Notes: generated by a model from the sequence alone, not told the origin. A stretch of 54,969 nucleotides of DNA from JAAYDH01 sp035353055 (GCA_035353055.1 DAOPYW010000006.1:1-54969), one strand, 5' to 3'. Shown: positions 14,127 through 23,228, counted from the stretch's first letter. Translations and numbers: made by a program.

Positions 14127-16122
14127 TGAAATAATCAATTGTTCCTTCAAGGTCAGTTCGCCTGATCGACACATCGGCCTTTTTTAATATATTTAGGACT
14201 TGATTTGATGGGTGGCCATAATAATTAAAGCCGACGGATATAATAGCTTCCTTAGGGCTTAAAAACTTAATGAACGGATAGGATGTCGATGTGCTTGATC
14301 CGTGATGCCCAATTTTCAATACATCGCAAGGAATGTGAGAGTAATCCTTCATCATTTTCTTTTCGATGGCAATGGGGGCATCTCCCATGATAAGAAAGTC
14401 TCGCTTCATAAAGCGAAAACCCAAGACCAAAGATTGCTCATTCTCATCTGAGTTTGTGGCAATGTGCTGATTGTAGTTCTCAATTGTGATATTTCCATAG
14501 CAAAAAGGAAAATCCTCAGCTTTATGAATATAGTTTCTAATTCGAAAATTATCTTGGAGAGAATCAAGCGATCCTGAATGGTCAAAATCATCGTGGGTCG
14601 TAATCACATAATCAATATCGTATATTTTCTGCTTTTTAAAATATGGAATCAGACAGTCCTTGGCGATGTCGCGATAAATTGACCCACCAGTATCAATTAA
14701 GATGGTTTTGTTTTGCTCTCGTATTAAACACGCATCGCCTTGGCCGACATTAATGAAAGACACTTGGTTGCTTGTCACATTGCGGAAGGGAACGAGATAA
14801 ATGAGCAAGAAGCTCAATAAAGTTATGCTAATAGGCCGATAAATAATGCGGAAGCCATTGGCTAAATAGTAGATGAATGCTCCGTATAGGAAATAGTAAA
14901 TAAGCACCATCCAGTCTCGCATTTCTCCGGCATGAATCTCTATTTTTAAAAAAGATATGGGCTTGATGATATAAGTAATTAGCAACCCAAAGAAATTAAC
15001 AACTGGATAAATTGGCAAGCCGTAAAATGACAAAAGAGAGGATCCTCCTAATAGCAGAAAAAGCGGGGTAAGAATGACTTGTGCAATGGGGCTTAGTAAA
15101 GAAACGGATTGGTAGTATTTCAGCTCAAAAGGAAGAAAAAAGACCAATAGAAAAGCAGTCTCGATCATTTTCTTTGGGTATTTTGTGAAACGATCAGTAA
15201 TCTTATTAATAAAAGTGAAGAAAATAGGAATGCCGAATCCAAGAATGAAACTGTCTTGATAGGCTAAGAAAGGATTCAGCAAAAGAAAGAGCGAACCAAC
15301 TATGCCGATGACTGAATGATTTGAAAAGTAATTTTTAAGAGCATAGTGATTCAGCCATCTCGCCAAGCTCATCACCAAGATTCGAATAATCGTAAAGCGC
15401 GGAAAAGTAAAAATGCCATAAAAAGTGAGAAAAAATAGAGGCAAAAACTTCGCCCACTTTTCTTTTAGTTTAAAACTCAGCAAAAATTCCAAACAGCGGA
15501 GGAAAAAATAAATGTAAACGCCACTGGCTGATACCAAGGTAGCTAGATGTAAATCTCCAATTCTCTCTACTGATCCTGTTTCATCTTTATTAGAAAATAA
15601 GATTGCGTCGATCAAACTTTTTGTATTTTTATCAAAATGAGATAAAAACCACTTTCGGTAAAACTTAAGCCGGATAGGATTCTTGAAATTAACGGAAATT
15701 TTCTTTGGATATAAACGATATTTGACACCTCGATGATTGAGAAAGGATTCAAAGTTAAAACTCGACTCAATTTGAGTAAAGCTTAAGTCTTGCTTGTCTC
15801 CCACTATCGATAGATAATCACCGATCTCATAGTCATGATCTTTAACATAGCAATAAAGTCTCTCCCCTCCCGAAAGAATCAGAAAATAATTGTCTTTTGA
15901 TTCATAGACAAATCCTTCATATCTCTCGCGTTTCAAATCGATTGATAGATAGCTATAGGCTATCCCCACAGCTGAAATGATAACCGCAAAAAACAATATT
16001 TTCTTACCGTGCCTTTTGCCGATGAAAATTAATAAGAAGAGAATGACTATGCCAAAAATCACGAAGCTGTATTTCCAGGATAGTCCGAGCCAAAAGGCAA
16101 TGAATAAGAGGAGAATAACCAC
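14110..16122 (-). CDS. comEC: DNA uptake channel protein ComEC
   Basis: ComEC forms the membrane channel that imports single-stranded DNA in natural transformation. The 670-residue product has three N-terminal hydrophobic segments, an OB-like extracellular region (about 65-150), a central polytopic competence domain, and a C-terminal metallo-beta-lactamase domain with NVGQGDACLI, ILIDTGG, THDDFDHSG and GHHGSSTS motifs, the last domain proposed to be the nuclease. The start is a GTG that shares its G with the comEA TAG stop, so translation is coupled. Without pilus genes in the window, competence cannot be concluded. Confidence 0.95.
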   Translation of the reverse strand: MVILLLFIAFWLGLSWKYSFVIFGIVILFLLIFIGKRHGKKILFFAVIISAVGIAYSYLSIDLKRERYEGFVYESKDNYFLILSGGERLYCYVKDHDYEIGDYLSIVGDKQDLSFTQIESSFNFESFLNHRGVKYRLYPKKISVNFKNPIRLKFYRKWFLSHFDKNTKSLIDAILFSNKDETGSVERIGDLHLATLVSASGVYIYFFLRCLEFLLSFKLKEKWAKFLPLFFLTFYGIFTFPRFTIIRILVMSLARWLNHYALKNYFSNHSVIGIVGSLFLLLNPFLAYQDSFILGFGIPIFFTFINKITDRFTKYPKKMIETAFLLVFFLPFELKYYQSVSLLSPIAQVILTPLFLLLGGSSLLSFYGLPIYPVVNFFGLLITYIIKPISFLKIEIHAGEMRDWMVLIYYFLYGAFIYYLANGFRIIYRPISITLLSFLLIYLVPFRNVTSNQVSFINVGQGDACLIREQNKTILIDTGGSIYRDIAKDCLIPYFKKQKIYDIDYVITTHDDFDHSGSLDSLQDNFRIRNYIHKAEDFPFCYGNITIENYNQHIATNSDENEQSLVLGFRFMKRDFLIMGDAPIAIEKKMMKDYSHIPCDVLKIGHHGSSTSTSYPFIKFLSPKEAIISVGFNYYGHPSNQVLNILKKADVSIRRTDLEGTIDYFNYIFM

Positions 16123-16649
16123 TACTTCAAAGTGACGTAATTTCTAATTTTTCGATAAGTGGCATTGCCAATTCCATACACATCCATCAAATCTTCAAGA
16201 GTTTCAAAAGAGCCATTCTCATTGCGATAGCTGACAATCGAATTCGCCACTGTGGTAGTAATACCGGTGACAATGGTCATCTCTTCAGCACCATCATCAT
16301 TAATGTTGATTTTGATGATAGGCTTATCGTTGCATACATCGGATACATCGTACTTTGGCGAGATGTAATAGGTATCTCCAATAGTTAGTTCAGCAGTATC
16401 TAAATAAGCTAGGTTGTCGGCATTGCTAGTGACTCCTCCCGCTGCTTCGATGAGGTCAGCCATCGTCACCAAACCGCTAATTTTGTAAGTTCCTTCCTTG
16501 CTAATTTCGCCTTCGATGGAATAGGAATTAGTGGAATCTACTTCCGCGACATTGCCGCTATTGTTGTTGGACAGCTTTGGGTCAAGGAGCAAAAAGCCAC
16601 CGATGACAATAAAAGCGACGATCACTACCCCGATAATAATTTTAATCAT
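16122..16649 (-). CDS. comEA: Competence DNA receptor ComEA
   Basis: ComEA binds incoming double-stranded DNA at the outer face of the membrane. The 175-residue product has an N-terminal membrane anchor (residues 3-23), a SLBB-like beta-grasp domain (about 45-105, with ISKEGTYKISGLVTMADLIEAAGG) and a C-terminal tandem helix-hairpin-helix region (about 112-173, ININDDGAEEMTIVTGI and LMDVYGIGNATYRKI). The AGGAGG Shine-Dalgarno eight bases before the ATG forms the 3' arm of the terminator hairpin that ends greA. No separate promoter was recognised, so expression may depend on read-through or on opening of that hairpin. Confidence 0.94.
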   Translation of the reverse strand: MIKIIIGVVIVAFIVIGGFLLLDPKLSNNNSGNVAEVDSTNSYSIEGEISKEGTYKISGLVTMADLIEAAGGVTSNADNLAYLDTAELTIGDTYYISPKYDVSDVCNDKPIIKININDDGAEEMTIVTGITTTVANSIVSYRNENGSFETLEDLMDVYGIGNATYRKIRNYVTLK

Positions 16650-16651
16650 TT

Positions 16652-16676
16652 AAAAAACCTCCTATTTATTAGGAGG
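16652..16676 (-). terminator. greA terminator whose 3' arm is the comEA Shine-Dalgarno
   Basis: Minus-strand stem CCTCCTA / TAGGAGG, loop of five, followed by TTTTTT and two more bases before the comEA ATG at 16649. Folding would both end transcription and hide the comEA ribosome-binding site. Confidence 0.9.
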
Positions 16677-16709
16677 CTTTAGAATTTAATATTTTGGAAA
16701 AAGAAACGA

Positions 16710-17201
16710 CTATTTAGAATCTTTTCCGTTTTCGCTAGTTTCAATTCGGAGAATTTCGACTTTATAAGGCTTTTGACCTTTGACTTCCACTAGTTCGCCG
16801 ACGGATTTGCCGACAATGGCTTCGCCGAGAGGGCAGACGTTGGAGATAACTCCGTTGAATGGATCGCTCTCGATGGTGCCGAGAATCTTATAGCGTTGTT
16901 CGCTGCCAGTGGATAGGACTTTGATGGTGACGGTTGAACCGAGGGCAACGCGATTGGTGTGCTTTGATTCTTCGATGATTTCCGCTGTCTCTAAAATATC
17001 TTCGATTTGTTTAATTCTAGCTTCGACTTCAGCTTGTTTGTTTCTCGCGGCATCATAGTCAGCATTTTCGCTCAAGTCGCCCTGAGCCCTTGCTTCAGCA
17101 AGCTGAGCCTTGACTTCGTCTCTCGTCACATCGATTAAAGTGCGGAGTTCTTCTTGCAACTTTTGATAGCCAACTTTCGTTATTTTTAATCTTTCGTTCA
17201 T
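16710..17201 (-). CDS. greA: Transcription elongation factor GreA
   Basis: GreA rescues backtracked RNA polymerase by stimulating transcript cleavage. The 163-residue product has the N-terminal coiled coil with the acidic tip DLSENADYDAARNKQ and the C-terminal FKBP-like domain with PLGEAIVGKSVGE. The ATG at 17201 is chosen because GAGGG lies seven bases before it; the ATG two codons upstream is too close to that site. An extended -10 promoter upstream gives a leader of about 34 bases. It is divergent from the chromate transporter genes. Confidence 0.97.
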   Translation of the reverse strand: MNERLKITKVGYQKLQEELRTLIDVTRDEVKAQLAEARAQGDLSENADYDAARNKQAEVEARIKQIEDILETAEIIEESKHTNRVALGSTVTIKVLSTGSEQRYKILGTIESDPFNGVISNVCPLGEAIVGKSVGELVEVKGQKPYKVEILRIETSENGKDSK

Positions 17202-17241
17202 ATGCATTCCCTCTTTATTTATTATTAAATAAGCATGCGTT

Positions 17242-17250
17242 ATTATAGCA
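17242..17250 (-). promoter_or_regulatory. Extended -10 promoter of greA
   Basis: TGCTATAAT on the minus strand, the same nonamer as at lepA; no clear -35. Confidence 0.7.
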
Positions 17251-17296
17251 AGAGGCTAGAACAATTTCCATAGTTTATTTAACTGATATATTTATA

Positions 17297-17302
17297 TATA
17301 AT
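17297..17302 (+). promoter_or_regulatory. -10 hexamer of the chromate transporter operon
   Basis: Perfect TATAAT seven bases before the ATG at 17310; no Shine-Dalgarno, weak -35. Predicts a leaderless transcript. Confidence 0.6.
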
Positions 17303-17309
17303 ATAAGAC

Positions 17310-17915
17310 ATGCCGAAAAAGAATCGCTTTGCCACCCTAGTTAATCTGTTTCTGACCTTCATGAAAATTGGGGCAGTTACTTTTGGCGGTGGCTATGCCA
17401 TGATTTCAATTATCGAAAGGGAAGTCGTCGAAAAGAACCATTGGATTGACCAGAGCACGATGTTTGATGTCTTATCCATCAGCGAGTCTACTCCCGGCCC
17501 GATTTCGGTCAATACTGCCACGTTCGTGGGGTATCGAGTGGGTGGCTTTTGGGGCAGCTTCTTCGCTACTCTGGGATTAGTCATGCCTTCCTTTATCGTG
17601 ATTCTTTTAATCTCCTTTTTTTACCAAACGTTCTTATCATGGGATATCGTCAGCGCCGCTTTTTTAGGCATTCGTTCAGGCGTTATTGTTTTGCTGATTG
17701 ATGCGGTGCTAAAGCTACGCAAAATCGTGAAGCTAACTCAGCTGACGATCGCTTTATTTTCTCTGACCACCATCCTCACTTTTCTTTCCTTTTTCTTTGA
17801 CATAAATCTCAATATTGGCAGCTTTAGATTGTCGCTTTCCATCATGCTCATTCTTTTAGGAATGGTCATTGGCATCGTCGCTACCGCTTTGAATAAAGGA
17901 GAACAAAAAAGATGA
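17310..17915 (+). CDS. Chromate transporter, short-chain subunit 1
   Basis: A 201-residue single-domain CHR protein. The CHR signature TFGGGYAMISIIEREVV (about residues 23-39) and the ESTPGPISVNTATFVGYRVGG stretch are both clear, with about six membrane segments. Short-chain CHR proteins work as pairs and are annotated as chromate/sulfate antiporters, though many homologues have unknown substrates. It overlaps the second subunit gene by four bases (ATGA). No Shine-Dalgarno is visible and TATAAT ends seven bases before the ATG. Confidence 0.9.
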   Translation: MPKKNRFATLVNLFLTFMKIGAVTFGGGYAMISIIEREVVEKNHWIDQSTMFDVLSISESTPGPISVNTATFVGYRVGGFWGSFFATLGLVMPSFIVILLISFFYQTFLSWDIVSAAFLGIRSGVIVLLIDAVLKLRKIVKLTQLTIALFSLTTILTFLSFFFDINLNIGSFRLSLSIMLILLGMVIGIVATALNKGEQKR

Positions 17916-18493
17916 TTTTCCTTGAATTATTCTACGTTTTCTTTTTAATTGGCTTATTTACTTTTGGCGGTGGCTATGGAATGATTGCCCTGATTCAAGA
18001 GCAAGTTGTGGCGCGAAATTGGATTACTGATGCCGGCATTGCTGATTTCATCGCTATCAGCGAGTCAACTCCTGGGCCCTTTGCTATCAATATTGCGACT
18101 TTTGTCGGGTCTCAAGTGGGTGGAATTTTCGGAGCATTCTGCGCCACTATGGGTGTTGTTTTACCATCATTTATTGTCATATTGATCATTGCCTTAATCA
18201 TGAAGAAATTTCTCAACAATCGCTTTGTAAAAGGCGCTTTATCAGGAGTTCGCCCAATCGTCCTAGGTCTTATCTTTGCTACTGCTTTGATCTTTATGCT
18301 GAAGCTCGTTATTTCCTCCACAAATACTGAAGGATATGCTTTTACTTCTACCTATCGCGAATCAATAGTAATATTCGTAATGGTTTTTAGTTTTTATTTT
18401 GCCTATAAGCACTTTAAAAAGAAAAGCCCTCACCCCATCGCAATTCTCGCAATAAGCGCAGTGTTAGGAATCTTGGTATTCTGGGTATTATAA
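17912..18493 (+). CDS. Chromate transporter, short-chain subunit 2
   Basis: A 193-residue CHR-domain protein homologous to its upstream neighbour: TFGGGYGMIALIQEQVV near residue 20 and SESTPGPFAINIATFVGSQVGG near residue 48. The pair is expected to assemble as a heteromer with inverted topology, as known for short-chain CHR pairs. Translation is coupled through the ATGA overlap, with AAAGGAGAAC just upstream as a Shine-Dalgarno inside the first gene. A strong terminator follows. Confidence 0.9.
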   Translation: MIFLELFYVFFLIGLFTFGGGYGMIALIQEQVVARNWITDAGIADFIAISESTPGPFAINIATFVGSQVGGIFGAFCATMGVVLPSFIVILIIALIMKKFLNNRFVKGALSGVRPIVLGLIFATALIFMLKLVISSTNTEGYAFTSTYRESIVIFVMVFSFYFAYKHFKKKSPHPIAILAISAVLGILVFWVL

Positions 18494-18496
18494 AGA

Positions 18497-18525
18497 AAAG
18501 GTGAGATTTCACCTTTCTTTTTTTG
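18497..18525 (+). terminator. Terminator of the chromate transporter operon
   Basis: AAAGGTGA-GATT-TCACCTTT followed by CTTTTTTTG on the plus strand. It could also serve the convergent DUF1292 operon weakly. Confidence 0.9.
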
Positions 18526-18541
18526 TTATATAAACTATTGA

Positions 18542-18808
18542 TTAGGATTCTTTGATGGCGGGATCTTCGTTGAAGGCATTGAAAACTTCTTCGACCTCTT
18601 CGTATTCTTCGTCGTCTTCAATCTCGATCAGTTCGCCCTCTTCGTTATATCGCATCGCGATGACTTCTTCGGGGTGCTCTGGATCATAAAAGAACACATA
18701 TGAGGTTTTGCGAACTGGGTGATCGTAAGTGAAAAGAATCTCCATGATATGTTCTTTTCCCTCGCTGTCAGTTATGATGATATGGTTGTCTATTTTTTTA
18801 TTTTCCAT
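18542..18808 (-). CDS. DUF1292 family protein (YrzB-like)
   Basis: An 88-residue very acidic protein with the DUF1292 pattern: an N-terminal beta-rich part (IIITDSEGKEHIMEILFTYDH), a YVFFYDP strand and a Glu/Asp-rich C-terminus. Function is unknown. It lies last in the alaS-yqgF-DUF1292 run conserved in Bacillota and overlaps yqgF by 11 nt; AAAGGA precedes its start. The small kinase-substrate gene ireB (DUF965), often found between alaS and yqgF, is absent. Confidence 0.88.
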   Translation of the reverse strand: MENKKIDNHIIITDSEGKEHIMEILFTYDHPVRKTSYVFFYDPEHPEEVIAMRYNEEGELIEIEDDEEYEEVEEVFNAFNEDPAIKES

Positions 18809-19232
18809 GATTGAATTCCTTTGTGCGTATGTACGTATCTAGAATAACACAGGCAGCGATTTTATCGACATTTTGTTTTCTCTGCTCGTGGCTCATTCCT
18901 CGGGCGCTGATGGTGTCGTGAGCCGTGACGCTCGATAATCTTTCGTCCACCATCGCAATTCTTAGATTAGGATTAGCGGCTAATAAGTCATCGCGGAAGC
19001 GCATAGCGTTATTGGCCATGTCGCTCATCTGACCGCTTAGGTGAAGAGGAAGGCCGAGAGCGATCTCTTCAATCTCTAACTCTTCGACTAGTTTCAAGAC
19101 ATGTTGGCGAGCGATGATATATTGATTTTTGGGAAAGCGAAAAGTCTCTACTCCATGGACAAAGCCTAAGCTGTCGCTTTGGGCAATGCCGAGTGTGGTC
19201 GTCCCTAAATCAAGTCCTAAAATCTTTTTCAT
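18798..19232 (-). CDS. yqgF: YqgF/RuvX-type RNase H-fold nuclease
   Basis: YqgF is a putative Holliday-junction resolvase fold protein involved in 16S rRNA maturation in characterised bacteria. The 144-residue product has the RNase H-like first strand GLDLGTTTLGIAQSD (catalytic Asp near residue 7), EEIALGLPLHLSGQMSDMA, and VDERLSSVTAH with conserved acidic residues. It starts at the base following the alaS stop, so translation is coupled to alaS. Confidence 0.93.
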   Translation of the reverse strand: MKKILGLDLGTTTLGIAQSDSLGFVHGVETFRFPKNQYIIARQHVLKLVEELEIEEIALGLPLHLSGQMSDMANNAMRFRDDLLAANPNLRIAMVDERLSSVTAHDTISARGMSHEQRKQNVDKIAACVILDTYIRTKEFNHGK

Positions 19233-21839
19233 CTATTTAAATAATTCTTTAATTTGGCGAATAGTATCAGGTATCTTATCAATCGATTTTCCCGCTCCGC
19301 TGGCAAGGTCATCACGGCCTCCGCCACTGCCATCCAACAGGCGAGAGACTTGTCGGACCAATTCTCCAGCTTTATAACCTGCTTTAATAGCTTTCTCTGA
19401 GCAGGCTACCACGATTGAAATGGCGCTGTTATCTTGCCCGATAAAAACGATAGCATATTCATTATTATCTTGTTTTAAATGGTCAATTAAGGAGAGTAAA
19501 TCAGAGCGTTTGCTGCCTTTAAATGATTTGACTAATACGGAAAGATCGCCTCTTTTTTCAAATTCTTTTTGAAGATTATTTGCTTGTGATTGAGCCAATT
19601 TATCTTCCAAAATTGCGAGATTCTTTTTGACTTCTTCAAATTCGCTCTTTTGATTGGCTAAGCGGCCGTTAATCTCGCTCATAGAAGTGACATTTAAATC
19701 CTTCATAACGCGATGTAAAATCGCCTCGCGACGCTTGATTAATTCATAAGCACCATTAGAGGTTCTTGCTTGAATGCGGCGGATGCCAGCTGCAATAGAT
19801 TCTTCAAATTCGATGGCAAAAACGCCAATATCTTCGGTGTTTTTCACATGAGTTCCACCGCAGAACTCTTTGCTGACATCACCAAAGCATACGACGCGTA
19901 CGACATCGCCATACTTATCGTTGAACAAAGCTTTGGCTCCGAGTTTTTTAGCTTCTTCAATGGGGAGAACTTGAGTGTTGTTTGGCAGAGCTTCCGCAAT
20001 CCACAAATTCACTTTTCTTTCCACTTCATTTAGCTGTTCAGAACTCAACTTTTCAAAGTGATTAAAGTCGAAGCGAGAATATTCATCGCTCACGAAAGAG
20101 CCGTGTTGAGCAATGTGATCACCTAGCACTTCACTAAGGGCTTTCTGCAAGAGGTGAACTGAGGAGTGATTGCGCATGATCCTTAAGCGTCTTTGCTGGT
20201 CGACTGATGCGGTTAAGACATCGCCAACTTTAACCTCTCCAAACATCACATCAACATGGTGCAAATGCTGTTGATTTGGAGCTTTATTAACATTGATTAC
20301 TTTAAGAGCAATCAACGAATTTTCTAGAGTTCCTATGTCGCTGACTTGTCCGCCGCTCTCGGCGTAAAAATTGGTTTTGTCGAGCATTATATCACCGCTG
20401 TCGGAGATGGAATCGACTTTCACTCCATCGACAAATAAAGCAATTACTTTAGCTTCTAATGGCTCAGCTTGGTAGAGGAAAGTGGATGGCAAAGTGCAGC
20501 TCATCAAATCGTAGGATTGGCGATTCATGCTTTGCATCTCTCCGCGAGCTTTTCGAGCTCTCTCTTTTTGTGCTTCCATCAATTGATTGAAACCGTCGAG
20601 GTCGACTCTTACTCCGTGTTCTTCACAGATTTCCATGGTCAATTCTTTCGGGAAGCCAAAAGTATCATATAAGCGGAACATGTCGGCAGCTGAAAGCACT
20701 TTTACTCCTTCGATATTCTTCAATAAAAGGGTTTCGCCATTAGAGAGAGTCTTTATGAATTTTTCTTCTTCGCTCTTGATCATTTTAATAATGAAATTCT
20801 CTTTGTTGGCGATATAGGGATAGAATTCATGCATGATTTCCTGGACGACATCCACTAGTTCGTAGAGGAATGGATGATTGATGCCGAGAACTCGGCCGTA
20901 TCTTTCGGCGCGTCTTAAAAGTCTTCTTAAGACATATCCGCGTCCTTCATTGGAGAACATTTCTCCATCCGCTAAAGCGAATGTTAAAGTGCGAATATGA
21001 TCAGCAATCACGCGGAATGCTAATTTGTTCTCTTCGTATTTATGTTTCGATAAAATCTCAGTTTTTTGAATGATTGGCCAGAATAAATCGGTTTCGAAAT
21101 TTGATTCAGTCTCCTGAATGATGCAAGCGAATCTTTCTAATCCTGCGCCGGTATCGATGTTTTTGCTGGGCAATTCTTTATATTCGCTGCGTGGTTTGCC
21201 AGGTTCGGAATTGAATTGCGAGAAGACGATGTTCCAAATCTCGACATAGCGATCATTTTCAATATCTTCTTTTAGCAATTTGATTCCCTGATGCTGGAGA
21301 TCGTATTTTTCTCCGCGATCGAAGAACATTTCGGTATCAGGGCCGCAAGGACCAGCGCCGATTTCCCAGAAGTTGTCAGCCATGGGAATGAGGTGATCTT
21401 CGCTCACGCCGTGGCTGAGCCACTCTCTTTTAGTGTCTAAATCATCAGGGTGATAGGTAATATAAATCTTCTCTCTTGGAAAAGCGAACCATTTGGCATC
21501 AAAAAGTAGCTCGCTAGCAAAAGCGATGGCTTCTTTTCGGAAATAATCGCCGATCGAGAAATTGCCGAGCATTTCGAAAAAGGTATGGTGCCTAGCAGTG
21601 TGACCAACATGTTCGATATCGTTGGTGCGAATGGATTTTTGCGCATTGGTAATTCTTCGGCTGGGAGGAATTTCGCTGCCATCGAAGTATTTCTTCAAAG
21701 CGGCGACACCAGCATTTATCCATAGCAAAGTCGGATCGTTGACGGGAATGAGCGAACTCCCAGGTTCGATGTGGTGGCCTTTGCTCTTAAAGAAGTCGAG
21801 CCACATTTGGCGAATTTGATCAGCTGTCATTTTTTTCAT
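19233..21839 (-). CDS. alaS: Alanyl-tRNA synthetase
   Basis: AlaS charges tRNA-Ala and edits mischarged products. The 868-residue protein is full length: class II catalytic core from the N-terminus (SKGHHIEPGSSLIPVNDPTLLWINAGV; HTARHHTFFEMLGNFS), tRNA recognition region, editing domain with zinc-site residues HSSVH and FCGGTH, and a C-terminal DHHA1 domain with GSGGGRDDLASGAG. GGAGG precedes the ATG. A T-box leader directly upstream predicts induction by uncharged tRNA-Ala. Confidence 0.98.
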   Translation of the reverse strand: MKKMTADQIRQMWLDFFKSKGHHIEPGSSLIPVNDPTLLWINAGVAALKKYFDGSEIPPSRRITNAQKSIRTNDIEHVGHTARHHTFFEMLGNFSIGDYFRKEAIAFASELLFDAKWFAFPREKIYITYHPDDLDTKREWLSHGVSEDHLIPMADNFWEIGAGPCGPDTEMFFDRGEKYDLQHQGIKLLKEDIENDRYVEIWNIVFSQFNSEPGKPRSEYKELPSKNIDTGAGLERFACIIQETESNFETDLFWPIIQKTEILSKHKYEENKLAFRVIADHIRTLTFALADGEMFSNEGRGYVLRRLLRRAERYGRVLGINHPFLYELVDVVQEIMHEFYPYIANKENFIIKMIKSEEEKFIKTLSNGETLLLKNIEGVKVLSAADMFRLYDTFGFPKELTMEICEEHGVRVDLDGFNQLMEAQKERARKARGEMQSMNRQSYDLMSCTLPSTFLYQAEPLEAKVIALFVDGVKVDSISDSGDIMLDKTNFYAESGGQVSDIGTLENSLIALKVINVNKAPNQQHLHHVDVMFGEVKVGDVLTASVDQQRRLRIMRNHSSVHLLQKALSEVLGDHIAQHGSFVSDEYSRFDFNHFEKLSSEQLNEVERKVNLWIAEALPNNTQVLPIEEAKKLGAKALFNDKYGDVVRVVCFGDVSKEFCGGTHVKNTEDIGVFAIEFEESIAAGIRRIQARTSNGAYELIKRREAILHRVMKDLNVTSMSEINGRLANQKSEFEEVKKNLAILEDKLAQSQANNLQKEFEKRGDLSVLVKSFKGSKRSDLLSLIDHLKQDNNEYAIVFIGQDNSAISIVVACSEKAIKAGYKAGELVRQVSRLLDGSGGGRDDLASGAGKSIDKIPDTIRQIKELFK

Positions 21840-21855
21840 AATATTTCCTCCATAG

Positions 21856-22060
21856 ATAAGAAAACGTTCCTTAAGGAACGATGTTTAACCGCGTTACCAT
21901 CCTTATTCACACGCTATTGCGTATTGCTCTTAATTCTTACTATGCGGTAGTAGACCGGCGGCATTGCCCGCATCTTCGGAAGTGGCCCATCTATCGGCTT
22001 CTGTATCTTTTCACCTAGCGATACTCTCTGTGAGAGGCGAGGATAGATTTCTTTTCCTGC
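21856..22060 (-). promoter_or_regulatory. T-box riboswitch of alaS
   Basis: On the minus strand: a stem I region closed by AATCTATC / GATAGATG containing AGAGAG and AGGTGA elements, the T-box core GGATGGTAACGCGG (21902-21889), and a terminator CGTTCC-TTAA-GGAACG followed by TTTTCTT (21880-21859). AAGGA before the core can pair with TCCTT of the terminator loop region, giving the alternative antiterminator. A GCC triplet (Ala) just before the stem I 3' arm is the likely specifier. Transcriptional attenuation responsive to tRNA-Ala is inferred from the class. Confidence 0.93.
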
Positions 22061-22094
22061 TTAAAGTTAATTTATCACATAAATATGATAAAAA

Positions 22095-23228
22095 CTAGAT
22101 ATCTATTTGCTTTTTATCGCGATAAATATGCTCGATTAATCCTCCGCCCAAACACACATTTCCGTCATAGAGAACCGCTGCTTGTCCTGGAGTGACAGCT
22201 TTATAAGGTTTATCAAAGATAAGTTCGATCAAATTATCCGCTAAACAATGGATAGTCACCCCTTGATCAGCTTGGCGATATCGGAACTTAGCGGATAGAT
22301 GCTGACCTTCTTTGGGAGCATCAGCGATAAAGTTGATATTGCTGACCGTGCAAGAATCGCTGAGCAAGTAGTCATTTTCTTGCCCTGAAGCGACATAAAG
22401 AATGTTTTTCTTCACATCTTTATTGACCACGAACCAGCCTTTGGCTTCTTCTCCGGAGATCCCTCCGATGCCTAAGCCGTGGCGCTGACCAATCGTATAG
22501 AACATCGCTCCTTCGTGATATCCCACCACTCTTTTAGTTTCAATATCGACAATTTTTCCTCTTTGAGCCGGGAGATAATTCATTAGAAAGTCGCGGAAGC
22601 GTCGCTCGCCAATAAAACAAATACCAGTGCTATCTTTTTTATCCATCACTGAGGTGAGGCCTAATTCATGAGCGATCCGCCTGACTTCTTCTTTATTGAT
22701 GTCTCCGAGAGGGAACAGACAAGAAGAGGCTTGATATTGGCTAATCTGGCTTAAAAAATAGGTCTGGTCTTTATTTTTATCAAAAGATTTAAGCAGATAG
22801 GTCTTTCCGTTTTGCTCGATTGTTTTGGCATAATGGCCCATGGCGATCAAAGAAAAGCCATTCGCCTTAGCAAAATCCAAAAACGGACCGAATTTTATAT
22901 ATTTATTGCAAAAAATATCGGGATTAGGAGTTCTGCCTTGTCGATATTCTGAGAGCAAATAGGAGAAAACATCGTCCCAATACTGCTTAACGAAATCAAT
23001 TCTCAAAAGTTTAATGCCTAATTTATCTGCGACTTTTCGCGCATCATCGTAATCTTTTTCTTGAGGGCATTGCGAATCATTAATTGTAGGGTTGCCTAAT
23101 TGATCATTGTTCGCTAAAGCATCCCAGTTGCGCATAAAACAAGCCGTGACTTCATAGCCTTGCTGCTGCAATAGGTAAGCGGCTACAGCGCTATCAACCC
23201 CGCCAGATAAGCCGATCAATATCTTCAT
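22095..23228 (-). CDS. mnmA: tRNA-specific 2-thiouridylase MnmA
   Basis: MnmA performs s2U34 thiolation of tRNA-Lys, -Glu and -Gln. The 377-residue protein shows the PP-loop GLSGGVDS (residues 6-13), the catalytic cysteine C107 (NPDIFCNKYIKFG) and the second cysteine C204 (STGICFIGERRF) that forms the persulfide. Its ATG overlaps the dtd TGA (ATGA). The sulfur donor, a cysteine desulfurase, is not in the window. Confidence 0.97.
   Translation of the reverse strand: MKILIGLSGGVDSAVAAYLLQQQGYEVTACFMRNWDALANNDQLGNPTINDSQCPQEKDYDDARKVADKLGIKLLRIDFVKQYWDDVFSYLLSEYRQGRTPNPDIFCNKYIKFGPFLDFAKANGFSLIAMGHYAKTIEQNGKTYLLKSFDKNKDQTYFLSQISQYQASSCLFPLGDINKEEVRRIAHELGLTSVMDKKDSTGICFIGERRFRDFLMNYLPAQRGKIVDIETKRVVGYHEGAMFYTIGQRHGLGIGGISGEEAKGWFVVNKDVKKNILYVASGQENDYLLSDSCTVSNINFIADAPKEGQHLSAKFRYRQADQGVTIHCLADNLIELIFDKPYKAVTPGQAAVLYDGNVCLGGGLIEHIYRDKKQIDI

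Noticed and set aside
22068..22092. TTATCA / TGATAA inverted repeat between mnmA and the T-box as mnmA terminator
   Set aside because: The stem is AT-only and followed by no U-run in the proper direction; too weak to call.
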